A stretch of 8,242 nt of DNA from positions 1-8,242 of the forward strand of contig CAQVQZ010000099.1 of the NCBI GenBank assembly GCA_948902155.1, in the 5' to 3' direction. This stretch comes from an uncultured Oscillibacter sp. (GTDB lineage Bacteria; Bacillota_A; Clostridia; Oscillospirales; Oscillospiraceae). Both the position numbers and the translations under genes were made by a program. The notes under the pieces were generated by a model. The model saw nothing but the letters and a program-made list of their open reading frames with translations. It was not told where the DNA came from and ran no database searches. Positions 6,663-8,242 of this stretch are shown here, in pieces; position 1 is the first letter of the stretch, and each line of letters opens with the position of its first letter.

Positions 6663-6771
6663 GAGACCGGATTGTACGTCCGGCTCAAAGGAGGAAGGGA
6701 CGCTACGTTCCTTCCTCTTGGGCTGTTCAGCCCAATTCCATTCTCTTCCATTCCCGCCGGGACTCCGGCGG
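6663..6771. other. Four tandem hairpins in the clpX-lon spacer
   Basis: The 142-base gap between clpX and lon holds four successive inverted repeats: CCGGA/TCCGG at 6667-6683, with GAG/CTC outside a bulged A; GAGGAAGGGACG/CGTTCCTTCCTC at 6691-6717, with one G-T pair; TTGGGCT/AGCCCAA at 6718-6735; and CCGCCGG/CCGGCGG at 6754-6771. None is followed by a T tract, so none is a plain intrinsic terminator. Together they would make a highly structured clpX-lon intercistronic RNA. Function is unknown; mRNA processing or partial attenuation are possible. Confidence 0.6.
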
Positions 6772-6795
6772 CCCCGCGGAAAGGAGCGTGACCTT

Positions 6796-8242
6796 ATGGA
6801 ATGCACAACGGTAAACCTTCCTGCCCTGGCTCTTCGCGGCTTGACGGTTTTCCCCCACATGCACCTGACCTTTGACGTGGAGCGTCCCACGTCCATTGCC
6901 GCGCTGGAGCGCGCCATGGAGGCGGATCAGGAGATATTCCTGGTCACGCAGCGGGAGATCGGCGTGGAACTGCCGGGAGAGAAGGACCTGTATCAGATCG
7001 GTACGGTCTCCCACATCCGGCAGATTCTCCGGCTGTCCCCCGGCTCCGCCCGGGTGATGGTGGAGGGCCGCCGGCGGGCCCGCCGGCGGCGCATCTGGCA
7101 GATCACGCCCTACCTCCAGATTCAGGTGGAGGACGTGCTGGAGAAGCCCGCCTCCGAGGCGTTCCGCCGCAGCCCCCGGACGGAGGCCCTGCTCCGCCAG
7201 ACCTGGAACCTGTTCAGCGAGTACGCCCAGATGTCCGGCAGCATCCCCGAGGAGGTCATCACGGCGGTGCTGGACAACCGGGAGGCGGGGTATCTGGCGG
7301 ACTTCATCGCCCAGAACATCCCCCTGCGCCACACGGATAAGCAGGAGATTCTGGAGGAGCTGGACGCCTTCGTCCGCCTGCGGAAGCTGAACGCCCTGCT
7401 GGCCCGTGAATGCAGCATCCTGGGCTTCGAGCACGAGATGGAGGGCAAGATTCGGGACCAGCTGGTCCGGACCCAGCGGGAGCAGATTTTGAAGACCCAG
7501 ATTCGCGTGCTGCAAAGCGAGCTGGGGGACGACGACGAGGACGACGTCGAGGACTACTGCCGCAAAATCCTGGAGCTGAAGCTGGAGGAGGAGGCGGAGC
7601 AGCACCTGCTGAAGGAGGCGGGGAAGCTCTCCCGCCAGCCCTACGGCAGCGCCGAGGCGTCGGTGATCCGCAACTACCTGGACGTGTGCCTGGAGATGCC
7701 CTGGAACACGGAGACCCGGGAGCGGGTCAGCGTGGACGCCGCCCGGAAGGTGCTGGAAAAGGACCACTATGGCCTGGAGAAGGTGAAGGAGCGCATTCTG
7801 GAGACCATCGCCGTCCGGCAGATGAATCCGGAGGGCAAGGGGCAGATCCTCTGCCTTGTGGGGCCTCCGGGCGTGGGCAAGACCTCCATTGCCATCAGCG
7901 TGGCCAAGGCGCTGAACCGGAAGCTGGCCCGGATCTCTCTGGGCGGCGTCCGGGACGAGGCGGACATCCGGGGCCACCGAAAGACCTACATAGGCTCCAT
8001 GCCTGGGCGGGTCATTGAGGCCATCAGCCGGAGCGGGTCTATGAATCCCCTGCTTTTGCTGGACGAGATCGACAAGCTGGGCAGCGATTATCGGGGCGAC
8101 CCGGCGGCGGCCCTGCTGGAGGTGCTGGACAGCGAGCAGAATCACGCCTTCCGGGACCACTTTCTGGAGATTCCCGTGGACCTGCGGAAGGTGATGTTCA
8201 TCACCACCGCCAACACCACCGACACCATTCCAAGGCCCCTGC
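6796..8242 (+). CDS. lon: Lon protease, 3' truncated by window edge
   Basis: A cytoplasmic homo-oligomeric AAA+ serine protease that degrades misfolded and regulatory proteins. About 482 residues are visible. The N-terminal substrate-binding domain begins LPALALRGLTVFP and includes IFLVTQ, LYQIGTV and MVEG. A coiled-coil region around 225-275 contains an acidic run (GDDDEDDVED). The AAA+ domain shows Walker A GPPGVGKT at 356-363, RISLGGVRDEADIRGHRKTYIG, Walker B LLLLDEID at 419-426 and GSDYRGDPAAALLEVLD. The window stops at DTIPRPL, so the rest of the ATPase domain and the Ser-Lys protease domain lie beyond it. ATG 6796 is preceded by AGGAG at 6782-6786, nine bases upstream. It follows clpX by 142 bases with no clear promoter between. 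The linker segment REQILKTQIRVL departs from the usual REYYLREQ-type sequence. Confidence 0.96.
   Translation, partial: MECTTVNLPALALRGLTVFPHMHLTFDVERPTSIAALERAMEADQEIFLVTQREIGVELPGEKDLYQIGTVSHIRQILRLSPGSARVMVEGRRRARRRRIWQITPYLQIQVEDVLEKPASEAFRRSPRTEALLRQTWNLFSEYAQMSGSIPEEVITAVLDNREAGYLADFIAQNIPLRHTDKQEILEELDAFVRLRKLNALLARECSILGFEHEMEGKIRDQLVRTQREQILKTQIRVLQSELGDDDEDDVEDYCRKILELKLEEEAEQHLLKEAGKLSRQPYGSAEASVIRNYLDVCLEMPWNTETRERVSVDAARKVLEKDHYGLEKVKERILETIAVRQMNPEGKGQILCLVGPPGVGKTSIAISVAKALNRKLARISLGGVRDEADIRGHRKTYIGSMPGRVIEAISRSGSMNPLLLLDEIDKLGSDYRGDPAAALLEVLDSEQNHAFRDHFLEIPVDLRKVMFITTANTTDTIPRPL
7067..7090. repeat. Perfect 24-bp palindrome inside lon
   Basis: The 12 bases GCCGCCGGCGGG are followed directly by their exact reverse complement, centred between 7078 and 7079. 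In the lon frame the site covers an arginine-rich stretch, GRRRARRRR, in the N-terminal domain. It may be a by-product of Arg codon runs in GC-rich DNA, or a binding or extrusion site. Confidence 0.8.

Noticed and set aside
5472..6917. 481-codon open frame on the minus strand opposite clpX and the start of lon
   Set aside because: It is an antisense shadow of clpX, with no domain and composition mirroring the sense codons.
6727..8160. 477-codon open frame on the minus strand opposite lon
   Set aside because: It is an antisense shadow of lon; the plus strand carries intact Walker motifs and the full Lon N-terminal domain.
1..8242. CRISPR arrays, tRNA or rRNA genes, defence or phage modules
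   Set aside because: No regularly spaced direct repeats, tRNA-like cloverleafs or recognisable defence or phage proteins were seen on either strand.

Overview
The window is 8,242 bases of GC-rich DNA with every gene on the + strand. It looks like chromosomal housekeeping DNA from a high-GC member of the Clostridia, probably Oscillospiraceae-like (Oscillibacter, Flavonifractor and relatives). That placement rests on strong GGAGG ribosome binding sites, GC-rich third codon positions, the protein sequences, and the order tig-clpP-clpX-lon. It is inference; no 16S or marker search was possible.

Layout. Bases 1-1153 hold the 3' part of threonine synthase (thrC), cut so that the first complete codon is the PLP-binding lysine. 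A small membrane protein built from two copies of a 'two membrane segments plus zinc ribbon' unit follows 16 bases later (1170-1826). A 97-bp intergenic repeat (1837-1933) precedes a COG1768-like metallophosphoesterase (GTG start at 1960, end 2640). Bases 2641-2909 hold an extended -10 promoter and a 160-bp MITE-like element with perfect 12-bp terminal inverted repeats and an overall palindromic structure. Then come tig (2910-4367), a hairpin, an operator-like inverted repeat over an extended -10 promoter, a leader hairpin, and clpP with a TTG start (4592-5194). A second copy of the 97-bp repeat (5220-5315) leads into clpX (5343-6653). A spacer with four tandem hairpins (6654-6795) leads into lon (6796 to the window end, 3' truncated).

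How the genes work together. Trigger factor meets nascent chains at the ribosome exit. ClpX unfolds substrates and feeds them to the ClpP chamber. Lon is a self-contained AAA+ protease. Together they form a classic protein-quality-control cluster. The thrC, zinc-ribbon and phosphoesterase genes upstream have no evident functional tie to it.

The protein-coding content is mostly ordinary. The unusual content is between the genes: a palindromic element forming the probable tig leader, a 10-bp perfect inverted repeat straddling the clpP promoter, two copies of one repeat ending 26 and 27 bases before two different start codons, and a run of hairpins between clpX and lon. No gap between genes exceeds 300 bases; the longest is 2641-2909.
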